DNA of 37,321 nucleotides, taken from positions 116,431-153,751 of the forward strand of contig NW_004443518.1 of assembly GCF_000330505.1 (NCBI RefSeq). Direction: 5' to 3'. The stretch is from Entamoeba invadens IP1 (lineage: Eukaryota; Evosea; Mastigamoebida; Endamoebidae). Position numbers and translations under genes: made by a program. Shown one piece after another: positions 1 through 11,539 of this stretch; the first letter of the stretch is position 1, and each line of letters starts with the position of its first letter. Under the pieces are notes generated by a model that was not told the origin of the DNA, made no database searches, and was given only the letters and a program-made list of their open reading frames with translations.

Positions 1-14
1 CACTTCCATTTCTG

Positions 15-323
15 TTAACATACTTTTCTGCCAATTTTAGATGACATACCGCCATATTTCTCGTTATCAATCACTGTTGTTTTTGGAACTCCAAAAAAAT
101 CAGCTTTTCTTTGAGCTGAAATTTTTGGTATTCCATTGTCTTGAGAATTAACAATTTTCAATTGTTCAAACAAATAAGTACAACTCAATAATGCTTGAAA
201 ATTTTCAAGAACAATAGATAGAAGTTTATCTGTATGTTGTCTTCTTTTGTAAATTTTGATTGCTTCAACGTTGAGTTTTTTTGAAGCCAGCCTTCTTAAG
301 GGTTTAGACTTTAAAGGTTTCAT
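15..323 (-). CDS. Small hypothetical protein with helix-turn-helix-like C-terminal half (102 aa)
   Basis: I do not recognise this protein by name. It is basic at the N-terminus (KPLKSKPLRRLASKK). A predicted helical stretch (about residues 25-58) is followed by a segment reading SAQRKADFFGVPKTTV, which has the spacing of a helix-turn-helix (Gly-Val-Pro turn followed by a TTV recognition start). A small DNA-binding protein, or the N-terminal HTH part of a transposase, are both possible. Composition and codon use look coding compared with the AT-rich flank. After the TAA at 15-17 the same frame stays open to the window edge (QKWK), so the gene may once have been longer. The ATG follows an A-rich leader, as usual in Entamoeba. 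The neighbour to the right is a broken pogo-like transposase on the same strand, 1.3 kb away. Confidence 0.45.
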   Translation of the reverse strand: MKPLKSKPLRRLASKKLNVEAIKIYKRRQHTDKLLSIVLENFQALLSCTYLFEQLKIVNSQDNGIPKISAQRKADFFGVPKTTVIDNEKYGGMSSKIGRKVC

Positions 324-1601
324 TTGTTTTTTTTAGTTTTTTAATTATGATAATCAACAATAGCTTTAAACAAATGCAAAAATACAAAGTGTACTAAAAA
401 ACCACTTTTCTCTTCCATTTCATTTTTTCTATTTTTGTGGTTTTAAATGATAAAATTATAACAAAAAGTTTAAATGTTGTTTTTTCTTCAGACAAAAATA
501 CCTTATCAAACAGTACCATACCGGATATTATATCGTTATTGATAATTTATTATTAAACAATAAAGCTGTTTTAATCAATAATGTTTTAATAATTTTAATA
601 AAATTAATTATTATTCAATTTAACAAATTATTCACAAAAAATAAAAAAACCAAAAATTGTTTCGTTGAACAACAACTTGATTATCTATAATACTAATAGT
701 TTATCACAAATGCCACTGAAACAAACTATGATCAAGTCCTCATTCATAACACTTGTGTATGTCTTTTATTAATTTTAATTGACTTTTGATAAAAACATCA
801 AAAAACGAACTTTAAAAAAATAATATAAGTTCGTTTTTTATATTGAATATACACAGTTGAGTTTAGAAATCTTAATATTCAAATGATTCATTTAATATAA
901 TAAGACAATTGACATAAAAAAATTGTACAGTCAACACGGTATATCAAAGATAAGATGGTACGTATTGTGCTCTATTTTTACGAACATTAAATGAATAAAC
1001 CAAGTTCAATAATTATCAACTGTTAATAAAACTATAAAAACTATATTTTACTATTTATGACAAAACAAAGATAAATAACAACATTGTCAATAACAAAAAT
1101 CAATTTCAGAATAACGATTCGAATTTAATCAATAAAAAAATCATTTATGAAAATATCTTCGTAAAGAAAAGTCAAAAAGAACAAAACAGAACAAAAAGTC
1201 CTTTGTATTGAATTTTCCAAAACAATCATTTTTCAAATTGAATCTTTTGTGTAAATAAATTGTTTTAAAAGCCGTACGACAATTTTATGGTGGTCGACCA
1301 TTTTGTGATGCACTTTATTATTGAAAGACAAAAGACGAAAATACATATCTCAATAATATGATATTTTTAATTAAATAACTAAAATAAACTAGATGTTATA
1401 AAAACAAATCATTTTGTCGATAAAATAAATTATATCTCTATTAATATCACTTCTAATTTTTAGCATTTCAATTATTTTTGTTAATTTTTATCGCAAAGTT
1501 TTTTATTAAATAATTATAAAAAACAAGTTATAAAAAACTCCAAAGAAAATAAATTTATAGTTAAAATTAATTAAACCAATACCATCTTAAATTAAAATTG
1601 T
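324..1601. other. AT-rich intergenic region, no gene seen
   Basis: About 1.3 kb of very AT-rich DNA between the small HTH-like ORF and the pogo-like transposase. I find no ORF with coding character on either strand. It holds a perfect 13-bp-stem hairpin at 800-839 and a 10-bp palindrome TGGTCGACCA near 1292. If the pogo element has a terminal inverted repeat on this side, I could not identify it. Confidence 0.6.
800..839. repeat. Perfect 13-bp inverted repeat (hairpin)
   Basis: AAAAAACGAACTT at 800-812 is repeated in inverse as AAGTTCGTTTTTT at 827-839, with a 14-nt A/T loop. It ends in a T-run on the plus strand and an equivalent T-run on the minus strand. It may be a small transposon relic or simply a hairpin; no function is assigned. 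Confidence 0.6.
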
Positions 1602-3347
1602 TTAAGAATCATTCTCATTGTCGACTTTTCGAGGTTTCTTCCCTTTGTTGACTTTCTTTTTGGTTTCCTTTGAGACTCTATCGAGTCGCTCTTTTTCAAG
1701 ACGGCGCTTTTTTATTTGAGTGTTTTCAAGAGAAATACGTTTGGGTTCTTTTGTTTCTTTGGGGGTCCCCTTCTTTCCCAAGAATTTAGAGGCTTCTCTT
1801 GCTGAATTTATTTCAATTCTTATAACACCATGAATCAAATCGGATGGGTTATAATTAGGATTGATTTTTAAAGCTTTTTCTATTTCCTCTTGTGTTGGTT
1901 TTTTCACAGCCACTGTGATTCCAGCCTGAGAAAATGCGCTTGTAACATTGTCCCCATTTGCAACCACTTCCCAAGAATAGAGAATTTCTTTAATTCTTTC
2001 TTCTTCTGAAAGGTTCACAAAACCTTTCAAAAGATTTTTAAAATCGGGAGAATCCATTTTTAGAATATTTCCGACTTTGTGCTCAAATTTCCCCTCTTTT
2101 TCTTTTAACTCAAATTTGTGCTGCATCAACCCATTTTTGTTTTGTAAAAACACCTTTTCTATCCCAAAAATTCCCAAGTCTAAAGGCTGACACAGATGAG
2201 AACTATGGGCAACTTCTTTGAACATTTCGACGTGATTTTCTAAAAATAGATCTTCAATTTGTTTAGAAAAGTGACCAGAGAATCCATCGAGAATTAAGTA
2301 TGCTTTCTTATCCGATCTAACTCCCATTTGCTCTCTTTTTGCCTTAATTGTTAGGAAAAAGACTCTTTTTAGCCAAAGCGTGTAAAGGTCTGTTGTCAGC
2401 ATACCAGATTGTTGTGTTCTAATAATGGCTCTTCCACTTAAAATAGCAAGCGTGGTGTCTAACAAGGATAGACGTTTTGTTGCCACAAGTGGAGTAAGTT
2501 TTGTTCCATCAACACAAATGCAACAAAGTAAACTAATTCTGGCTTTATCCCGATCCACTTCGGTACAAACCTGCTCTCCCGACTCAACAGATGCATAAAC
2601 AATTTGTTGAGTGGCGTCTACCCATTGAGCAAAACCAACTTCGTCTAAATTAAAAACCAATTCGAAACGTACCCCATCAAGTTTTTTCTTTAAGTCGGAA
2701 TAATAGGACATAATTGACTCTGGTTTAACTTCTGCCCTATTTTTTTCCATTACAGGTGCCACTTTTTTCTCTAAACCTTCAATGTGTCCGACAATTTGGT
2801 GCAATTGCCTCCTCTTTAAATTTTTCCCGAAATTTTGCTTAATAAATAAGCCAGCACCCAAAGAAGAAGAACTCCCCACATTTTTAATTTCAGCTTGAAG
2901 TTTTTCAATTTATAAATCTGTAAGCTTTCTTGGTCGTCCTTTTTCGGGTTTTTGTTTTGTTTTTATTTCTTTTTTAATTTTAGAAATTTGTGTTTTAACT
3001 CCATGAGATTTCATTATCCCGAAAAAAAGCTCCAAAGAGACCAAAAATGAAAGATTGTTTGTTTTGAGCGATTCTGAAATATCGGACGGAAGTTCAAAAA
3101 AACAAAAACGGATCTGATCTCTAAAAGAATGAAAATTGAGCCAAATTACATTTTTTTCTAAATTTTTAAACTTTTCAAAAGTGTCTGGACATGTATTGAG
3201 ATATTCAATGAGGCCTAAACTATTTGGAATTTTAGGACCTGCAAGGTGGAGGCTTTTAACCTTTTCCAAGCTCAGTTTATAAAATTGTTTAATACCAGAA
3301 GATGCCATGAGTTTATAAAGATTATGTTTGGTCGAATTATATATCAC
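1602..3347 (-). pseudogene. pogo/Tigger-type (DDE_1) transposase, interrupted by one in-frame stop
   Basis: This is a cut-and-paste DNA transposase of the pogo/Tigger/Jerky group. The reading frame is continuous from the ATG at 3347 to the stop at 1602 except for a single TAA at 2910-2912, giving an N-terminal 145-residue part and a C-terminal 425-residue part, about 580 codons in all. The C-terminal part has the catalytic core: first Asp in VFNLDEVGFAQW, second in YLILDGFSGH, third in QPLDLGIFG, with 35 residues between the last two (DD35D). The N-terminal part ends in a GRPRK AT-hook-like motif just before the stop. The C-terminus is Lys/Arg-rich, like a nuclear localisation tail. The stop is one base from Gln (CAA to TAA), and the downstream frame reads straight on (IEKLQAEIKN). 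No frameshifts were seen, so death is recent or the element is nearly intact. I could not define its terminal repeats. Confidence 0.8.
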
Positions 3348-5740
3348 ATGATGTTTTAAGGATTCTGATAAATATTAAAAATGTAATTATTTAAATTATA
3401 ATGTATAGTTTTATTGTTGGCGTGCATCACTTTTTTTATCTGAACTTACTCATAATTGTATGTAGTATATCTGGGTTATCAAATGGGGTTTTAAGCTCAA
3501 TCAACTTATTGGATTGATGTGTTGTTATTGATTAGGCTTGCTGCAAACAATTTAAGTATTGTTATATTTAATGAACGAATGTTTTGTGTGTGTTGGATTT
3601 GTTTTTTATTGAATAGATTAATTTAATTACTAAAATACAATTGATAGTTTTTATTTAAAAAAAACTATTTACATTCTATTAATAAATAATAATCATTCTG
3701 ATATTTTTTAGTAAATATAGTTTTATATTTATTGTTCTTTGGTTATATCATTTCGTTACTTTAATTAAAGAATCTATAAAACATAAAACGCATGTTTTGA
3801 TTTGGATCGATATAAATGAAAGCCACAACACAATTCATTTAACTGTCAAATAAATAAGAGTATACAACCAAATTGATTCTTCGATGAATCGAATTTATTA
3901 ACAACTATAATTGAATAATTGTTAATATTCGTAATTGTGTTGTATGTTCACTATTGGGGCAGTGATGAAGTTCAGAAACCAATTTTTACTTTTCTCTTCC
4001 TATCTTTAATTTCATCCCTTTGTGAATTAATTTAATAATATTTTAATTTAATTAACTATAAAAAATCATTTTTTATCCTATAATAAACACCAAATTAACA
4101 CCATGAGTGCTTGATGAAACACTGTGTAAATAATTAATAAAAACTATTTTTGTCTTTCGGGCAACATTTAACTGTGTCATTGTGTCATTATTCATTTAAA
4201 AACTATCATCTTTTGGTTACATGTTGAAAGAATACAACCTCTTTCTTCAACAATTTTTATACCCAAATTGATAAATACATTTTTGGGCAACATAATTGAA
4301 TGGACAATAAAACCGATACCTTCACCATCTTGGCTTTATATAACTTAAAAATATAACCAATTATTGTACAATGCCATATTATTTTTTGTGATTTTGCTCG
4401 AGGTTTTAAAACCGCTTCCCTTCTTTTTGGTGTAAACTTGTCAATAAATTACATGTATTTTGGTATTTAAAAGTAAATTATGCCACATTTTTGAAACTTT
4501 TATTCGAGTTAATTTTATCAGCAAAATATTATATTTTGTTGCCAATTTGTTAAAAATTGTAGAATGAAACACGGTTTTTTTTTGATTTTTTTTACCAATA
4601 AGAAATGTTGCCGACTTTGGAGATACCATGCACTATCTTTTTCGTCTTATTGTTATCCTCTCTTCTCGGCGTATAAAACCGATACCATACCAAATTAAAA
4701 ATAAACAACACTAAAATAATACCAAAAAGACTGGTTTTGTAAAATAATTGAAAAGTTTTTAAATTTTATCAAAAAACACAGAAAAAATATATCGGCATCC
4801 AAGCGTCTTAAAAACCGCTTCCATCATTTTGTCCTTTAATTTTTATTGAAAATTACCATATTTATTGTTTTGCTTCGTTTTTGGTCATAATTTATTAAAA
4901 AATTGTTCACACACTTGAAGATGCATCGTACATACAATACTCAACATGAACTTGAATAAGAGTTGGGAATGGGTTATTCAAAAGTCTTCACTTGGAACTT
5001 GCCAATATAAAATATTTAAATTTGGCCATAAAACGCACTTTTGATTAATTGAGGAATAAATTTGTAGGGGTGATGGAAAAAAGGTGCATTTATCTTCTGA
5101 TACAAAAATGTAGGTATATCATTATAAAATATGATCAAACTCTGTTAGAACATTAAATTTAATTCTTGAGTATGTTTATAACCACCACGAGTATCATCGA
5201 TTCTACTCTTAAAAAACGATGAAAAAAATAGAGGAAAATAAAGGTAGTGTGAAAAAAGGTGCACTCATAGGTTCAAGATTTATTAGTATTTGTATTCCAA
5301 CAAAAAATTGAAAAAGAGTTTGAAAAACAATTCAAAATAATTTTTGGTGTGTAACATTTTATTTTCGTTTTTATGTAATTAATTGTCCTCAAAATAAACT
5401 TTTGCTTGCTACTTTTAATAGTCTCGGTTTATGGCTTCGGCAAACTTTGCTTTTTTTCTGTAATAAAATTTTTTCACAAAAAAATAAAAAGGCTACTTTC
5501 ATTTTGTAAAATATTGTTTGAATAAAAACCCTGAATTTTTTCTTTTTATTGTTGAAACGGGAAAAAAATAAACTATAAATTTAATTATAATTAAATTAAC
5601 AAAAAACTATTTTTTGAAAGAATCGGTTTTTAAGCGGAAGCGGTTTTTTATCCCCCCTTTACCATCAAAAATATTTATTTTTTATTTTTAATCAGTTTCA
5701 TATTATTAGTTTCATTTTTAGTTTAATACCTAATAGATAC
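3348..5740. other. AT-rich intergenic region with repeated AAAACCG words, no gene
   Basis: No ORF of coding character. The region holds three copies of AAAACCGCTTCC (4408-4419 and 4811-4822 direct, 5636-5647 inverted) and two of AAAACCGATACC (4309-4320, 4675-4686). Two direct copies of GAAAAAAGGTGCA lie near 5076 and 5252. These look like remnants of one or more repeat families. A 62-codon ORF on the minus strand at 4441-4629 has no coding character that I can defend. Confidence 0.5.
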
Positions 5741-5742
5741 TA

Positions 5743-5962
5743 CAGTAGGGGAAATGAACTTTAGCCCAGGAAATGTACTTTAGCCCAAAGAAATTCCTAT
5801 ATTTTTCTTTAAAAACATGGGTTTTTACTATAAAAAACAAATATTTAAAAAAATTGACTTTTAAATAGGGATAGTTTATTATTTTAATATAACAATAGAA
5901 AATAATTAGTTTTTCTTTGGGCTAAGGTTAATTTCCTGGGCTAATGTTTAATGGCCCAACTG
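5743..5962. mobile_element. 220-bp MITE with TA target duplication
   Basis: A non-coding element flanked by TA on both sides (5741-5742 and 5963-5964). The ends begin CAGTAGGGG and CAGTTGGGC, and the imperfect inverted repeats run about 53 bp inward to the matched inner words TTAGCCCAAAGAAA and TTTCTTTGGGCTAA. Each arm carries two copies of a subterminal word around TTAGCCC (left arm GGAAATGAACTTTAGCCC then GGAAATGTACTTTAGCCC), the arrangement expected for transposase-binding sites. The TA duplication and CAGT-type ends point to Tc1/mariner or pogo mobilisation. There is no internal ORF. Confidence 0.8.
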
Positions 5963-5964
5963 TA

Positions 5965-6497
5965 TATTATTTATTTAACAAATAAAAAATTTAAAAGTAC
6001 GTGTTATAAATACTCAACAGCACCATTACATGCTATTTACTATGGATGAAAAACTGATTTTTAACTTAAGTTTACATTTCTAAAATTTAATATTTTTCAT
6101 TGATTGTTTTTACTACAAATTGCAATGTAATTGACTGATTTGGGTGAAACACATTGAGTTTAATAAGTGGTGTTAACAAGTTTGTTAAATGATCTTGGAA
6201 AATAAAACAGAACGATAAAGGTTTAATAAAAAGTTGTGAATCAACGACAAATCATTCAGACACCCAAAAGTTTTGTTTTTTTTGTTTTATTTTTCTGCAT
6301 TTAATAAATAATTGATTATTTTGATAATTTCATAATATAGTTTGTTTTATTATATTTATAATATTAAATAATAAGTGATCAATTCTCGAAAAATTAAAAG
6401 AGTATTTGAATACTCATTTAACAGGGAGTGTTTTTTAAGTGTTAAAGAACAAAATTTTAATTTTGAGATCAATATTTTTGAAAGAATTTAAATGTAT
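5965..6497. other. AT-rich intergenic region, nothing recognised
   Basis: About 530 bp of AT-rich DNA between the MITE and the left target duplication of the hAT element. No coding ORF and no repeat structure that I can support. Confidence 0.5.
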
Positions 6498-6504
6498 AGA
6501 GTAG
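6498..6504. repeat. Left target-site duplication AGAGTAG of the hAT element
   Basis: Identical to 16071-16077, immediately outside the right terminal repeat. Both copies abut the CAGTC ends exactly. Confidence 0.75.
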
Positions 6505-7229
6505 CAGTCCTCCCCAAATCAAATATAACGGTAGGTCGTTTTTTGTTTTTTTTTCGAAAAAACAAAACTTATCCCAAACAACAAAAAAAAACAAATTAGC
6601 TGTGTTAGCCAAAGAAAAAATTTGAATAACATTTTAGTGTCAAACAAAATGTTTTACAAACATAATGAAAGATAATGTTATTTGTTACAAAAATAAGTTG
6701 GTAAACCCAAAAATAAATATTTATAAATTAACCAATGAATTGATCTTGTTTTTAAAGAACAAAAATATCAAAAACACAATTTTATTGTAGTTGTAATATA
6801 AAACGTTTACATCATGTTTAATTTTAATAATAATTGAAATGTTGTGAAATTAAACCAAAGATAATTAAATTAATAACATGTATGTAATTGTGATAACCAT
6901 TTGTTGTGCTTTTTGATTCACAAAGTAATTATTACTTACTGATCACCAAGTTTGAATATAATAAACAAAAAGTTCACAGCTTTTAAAGTTCATTATTTAA
7001 AAATAGAAACATGAATTATTTTTAAATTACCACACAATAATTATTGCCAAAAAATAAAGTTACACGATTTGATTATTTATTATTAATTGAATATTTGAAA
7101 TTTTTAAAAACCAATAATTACAATAATAATACAATCATTTTTTGTTATTTATTAATATTATAATTATAGTATAGTTAATTATCGTATTTATTTAAATAAA
7201 ATAATTGGAATAAATGAAGTTCTGATTGA

Positions 7230-9808
7230 TCATATATTATTATCCGATTGACGATTGAGTTTTGAGTAATTAATTTCTTCATTGGATCTGATCGTTCTTG
7301 CACAGCTAGAACAAGCGTTCGACATTGCCACTGATTCTCCAATATGTTCGGCCCGTCTGTATTGTGAAAACAGAGATTCAACTTCAGAACATGTTGGTGA
7401 TAACGAAAGTGTCAAACTCAGAAGATCAATAATTTTGCAAAAAGACGTGTCACGTTTGTCTATTATATCCAACATTGTTATTCTAATATCCTTTTCGAAC
7501 AAATTGTATATATTTGTTTTTTCCTTTTGTACTCAATTTCTTTGTCGTGTTCTTTGTAAATATTTACAATTTCTTCTTGCGACATAGACTTTACAACATC
7601 AACAACACGCAAAAAATCGTTTTCCATCCATTTGAATTTTGTTGGTACATTAAAACTTCCGGTTGTTATAACTATCTCTGGAAGATAGAAACAATGAATG
7701 AGAGACGGCAGAATATAATTATCTTTAATCAAAATTCCATTTGAAATAAATTCATTGAAAGAGTTATATTTTAGAGTGTGTTTGTTGCACAGTACCTTTG
7801 GAATCGGGTTTGATGGACAAGAAAATATTATAGTCATTGACAAAAGGAGAGAATCTAAAATTTGACAATATAATTTGTTTCGACATTTCTCATTCACATT
7901 TGAAGTAAAGTGGCAATTCGATATTTTTTTGAAATTCCAAACGACTTTCTATATAACTCAAATCACCATTTTCAATTCTTTGACGGATATCATAAAGGTA
8001 TTTGACGTCTCGCATAATCATTGAATAACAAAATGGAAAGACTGAAAATTTGTATTGTAACTCATTAACAACCTCGAATTGGACGGATAAAATGTGATTC
8101 AGAAATTGAAGTGATTTTAAAAACAACGCAGATTCCACAAATTGTAACGACATTGGTATTCCCAAAAACGTGTAGCTATTAAGTTCAGACTCGAACAATT
8201 TGCTAACTTCTTTATCGTTGATAAACTCTATAATTTTTGATATATTATTGCACACAAAAGAAGATACAATCGCGAAGAATACCCATCTCGTATTACTGTT
8301 TTGTGGTATTGTTAAATACCATTCATTTTCATGTGAAAAATTGATAAATAAAGAACGGATTTTGTCGTCGACAATCCAATGCAAAAATTTAAAAATTGCA
8401 ATCAAACCTTTGACATACTCCAGATAAGAAAAAGCCACATTCAAGCGATGAGCCAAACAATAAACTGGTTCAATTTCCATATTAAGAACACTGTCTGAGT
8501 CCTTTTCGTTATCATTATTTTCAAAGACTTCAATTTCACTTTGTATTATTTTTCTTGATGTCAAGTCTTTTCTATTTTTTTTCGAATACACTTTTTTGAA
8601 TTGACATTTTATTTTTATTTGTTTGAAAAACAATTTTTTTCTTTGCCCCAAAAGTGTAACAATAGAATTAAATCTTCCAATCATAACACTGGCTCCATCT
8701 GTTGTTATTGAAAGACATTTGCTGAATCTTCTTCCCAACAACACAATTGATCTCCAAACCCAAAATTCTACATCCACCGCTTTTCCGTTTCCAAAGTATT
8801 GTTCAAGAAATAGTTTTTTTTTTACTTTTATTTGGCGTTCTTTTGAATACACAAAACGAACAATGACACCATACACTTCCTTTCCATTTCTTTTTGTTGA
8901 GTCCAATTGAAGTGAAAATCCAGTACATTTCTAAAAGTCTTCACTGATATTATTGTATTCGTCACAATTGAGCTCCATAACTCTTCTTTCAATTGACGAG
9001 TGGCTACATGAAAGTCGACTGATTATAGTTGTGTCGGGTGCAAGAGATTCTATTAAAAGTAGTATTTGTCTTATGTAATCGATCTGTGGATTAGAAAAAT
9101 GCGCAAGGTTTTCAATTTCCGTTATAATAAAAGACATTATGTCTCCACACGCTTTATCGCTTTCAGCCACATCAATGTAATTTTCATTTATATATTGTTG
9201 AATTCCTGTGGCAGATTAGTGATATCAAACTTGTTATTACCAAAATTGTGTTGTAACAATTTTACAACAAATAATCTCAATTCTAAGGCTTTTTTTCTTT
9301 TTTTTCCTCCTTTAATTTTCTTTCCACAAATACAATTTTACCATTTTCTTTCAAAAGTAGACTTTCAATTTCTTCCTTTTTTCAATTGATTTTACTTTTT
9401 TTATTAGTGTCCTCTTCGTTTTCATTGCTACTTTCAGCAGAATTTATCATAGACAATTGTAAACCCATTTGAAATTGTTTCCGAGCATCTCCAAGTGAAA
9501 ATGTGTTTATTTTTGAATGTTTTCGTTTCCCTTTTTTACCCTTCCTTTCAAATAACACTTTTTCCTCTGCCAAAGCAGTGTACACTTCTGGATACTTGTT
9601 TATATGTTTTGTTACATAATCAAAAGCATTGGTACTAACTTCACAAACAAATTTTGTGTGTCGTTTTCGAGGATTTTTTGTGATATCTTGTAGTTCGTAA
9701 GTGGGAATCTTTAAAATGTGTATTTTTAGATGTACGGCGTCCCACCCATTCACAAAAAGGACAGAAAAACACCGTTTCGTTGTTGTCATCACAACCAGCT
9801 CGTACCAT
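7230..9808 (-). pseudogene. hAT transposase with BED zinc finger, broken by frameshifts and stops
   Basis: Pieced together across frames on the minus strand, this is one hAT transposase of about 860 codons. From ATG 9808 a BED-type finger reads C-x2-C-x11-H-x4-H (Cys16, Cys19, His31, His36, with FFCPFCEW). The frame then shifts (about 9640-9700) into a basic, Ser/Glu-rich segment ending at an in-frame TGA (9382-9384). The same frame continues until a 1-nt shift near 9213. An in-frame TAG lies at 8931-8933. The catalytic part (8906-7890) shows the GFSLQLD first-Asp region, the TTDGASVMIGRFN second-Asp region, CLAHRLNVA and NTRW. Frameshifts near 7893 and 7500 lead into the C-terminal dimerisation region (LSLSPTCSEVESLFSQ). 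The LxLDS...RFV and TTDGAS pattern resembles ZBED5/DUF4371-like hAT proteins. With at least four frameshifts and two stops it cannot be active. Confidence 0.85.
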
Positions 9809-9995
9809 TAAATATTTTGTAAAACAATCATCTCTGATTGCTCTGGTTTTGTTCTCTTTTTCGAGTATGTTATTTCAGAACCATTTTCTTTATTTACTAT
9901 TTTTTTACTGTCCGTTTTTTCATTTGTTTTTAAATAGTTTAAGATGAATTTGTACAAAAATAACAACAATATAAACAATTTTATTATTATTGAAG
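9809..9995. other. Leader side of the hAT transposase
   Basis: Sequence upstream of the transposase ATG. An 80-codon ORF (9808-10050, minus) starts inside the nested element and runs into the transposase in another frame. It contains a hydrophobic stretch and shows no family resemblance, so I treat it as chance. Confidence 0.35.
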
Positions 9996-10868
9996 CAGGG
10001 TCTATCACGTGACAAAAGTGTTTTTTCTTTGTTATTTGCCACGTCACCAAAGTGGGCTTGAATTTATGTTCATTTAGTTCTTTTAGATCTAGCGGCGAGC
10101 TTAAAGCCGACTTTTGTAAGTGAAAAAACTTAGAAACAGATATCTATTTTTATCAATACTTGGCCAAGTAATGGGAAAACATGCCAATTCAAATTTTAAA
10201 CATCGGTTTATATTTTATTACTGCTGTGATTGCCATAATTAACACAAAAATTGTGACAAATGCAGCACTGTTTTACACATCAAACCGATAGTTACAAATA
10301 ACTTTTTAATAACACAAATAATAATGAAATAACAATCTATTAAATAATTGTATTTTTATTAATAATATGTAATAAAATAAACCTATTCAACTTAAAATAA
10401 AGCTAAAAAACTAATAACTAATAATTAAAACTGCTATAAAACAACTAATAATAATAAAGAAAGGTTTATAACCATATTTATATTTAACGTTACTAACCAA
10501 ATATATATATTTTAAAACTATATTAAATAATAATAATCAAACTCAAAAACTCAAAAATGTTTGTTAATTAAAAAAAATACTATATAAAATATGATATCAT
10601 AACTATAGTTTTAAACTATACAAAATGAAATAATGTATTAATAATTAATTAAATTGTTAAGTACATGATTTATATTTAAAAAAAACCTAAATAAAAACTT
10701 ATAGTTCATATCATATCTTATTTTATTATTAATATATTATAAACTATACTAGTAACAATAACCAAAATTAATTATAACACAATTTCAATTATAACACAAT
10801 ACAATAGCGATAACACTTGACTCGATCAATTCACAACGATAATACAATGATATCATAAAGAGTGTAAT

Positions 10869-11037
10869 GTTCATAGACATAAGGCGATGTTCAAAGACAT
10901 GACAACACACTCAAAGAAGAAATGTAATTATCAAAGACATAAGATAATACTCAAAACAGGATAAGCAACTCAAAGACAATAAAGATTATCAAATAGACAA
11001 TGCAATAGTCAAAGACAAAGCAAATGATTCAGGGACT
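10869..11037. repeat. Degenerate tandem array of about nine TCAAAGACA units
   Basis: Words of the form TTCATAGACATAA, TTCAAAGACAT, TCAAAGAAGAAA, TCAAAGACATAA, TCAAAACAGGATAA, TCAAAGACAATAA, TCAAATAGACAAT, TCAAAGACAAAG and TTCAGGGACT recur every 17-24 bp. The spacing is irregular and the copies are diverged. It may be an old minisatellite or a subterminal repeat block of the nested element. Confidence 0.6.
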
Positions 11038-11539
11038 GTATAAGATGTTCATGAGTCATTAGAGTGACAAGTATTAATCTAATTGTTAATTATAACTTTT
11101 ATGTGTGATGAATATGTAATACAGTAAATAACATAGTGTTTTTATCGAAATAAATATCAAATTGATATATAATGATAACCACCAATTGGTCTATTAACAA
11201 TAGTAATTACAACAATGATAGCAACGGAATTATAAAATAGATCAAAATGTTATGATAATAGATAATATAACAAACATTTAGGCGTAATCATTAAAATTTT
11301 GAATTAAAAAGTTCCATAGTTTTAACAGTTAGGTTTTAACAAAATAAACTATAGCAATAATATGTTAATTTATTATATCAACTTACGGTAAATAATAATA
11401 TTAATACTATTAATAAATAATATGTTTATTTTTAAAAACTTAATAATATAATATTTTATTGTTTATAACGTCAGTCTTTTAAAGTCATCTAATCTCAAAC
11501 ATTATGGACAAAAATAGCCTTAATAGTGTCTAAATATCA

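Noticed and set aside
1304..3450. GTGATGCAC near 1307 and its inverse near 3423 as pogo terminal repeats
   Set aside because: Only 9 bp match, no TA flank or extended similarity; could be chance.
4441..4629. 62-codon minus-strand ORF
   Set aside because: A/T-driven composition, no motif, no sign of selection.
7282..7744. Plus-strand ORFs over the hAT C-terminus
   Set aside because: Antisense shadows of the transposase coding frames.
9808..10050. 80-codon ORF with a hydrophobic segment
   Set aside because: Crosses the nested-element boundary and joins no recognisable domain; the BED-finger frame from 9808 explains the transposase start better.
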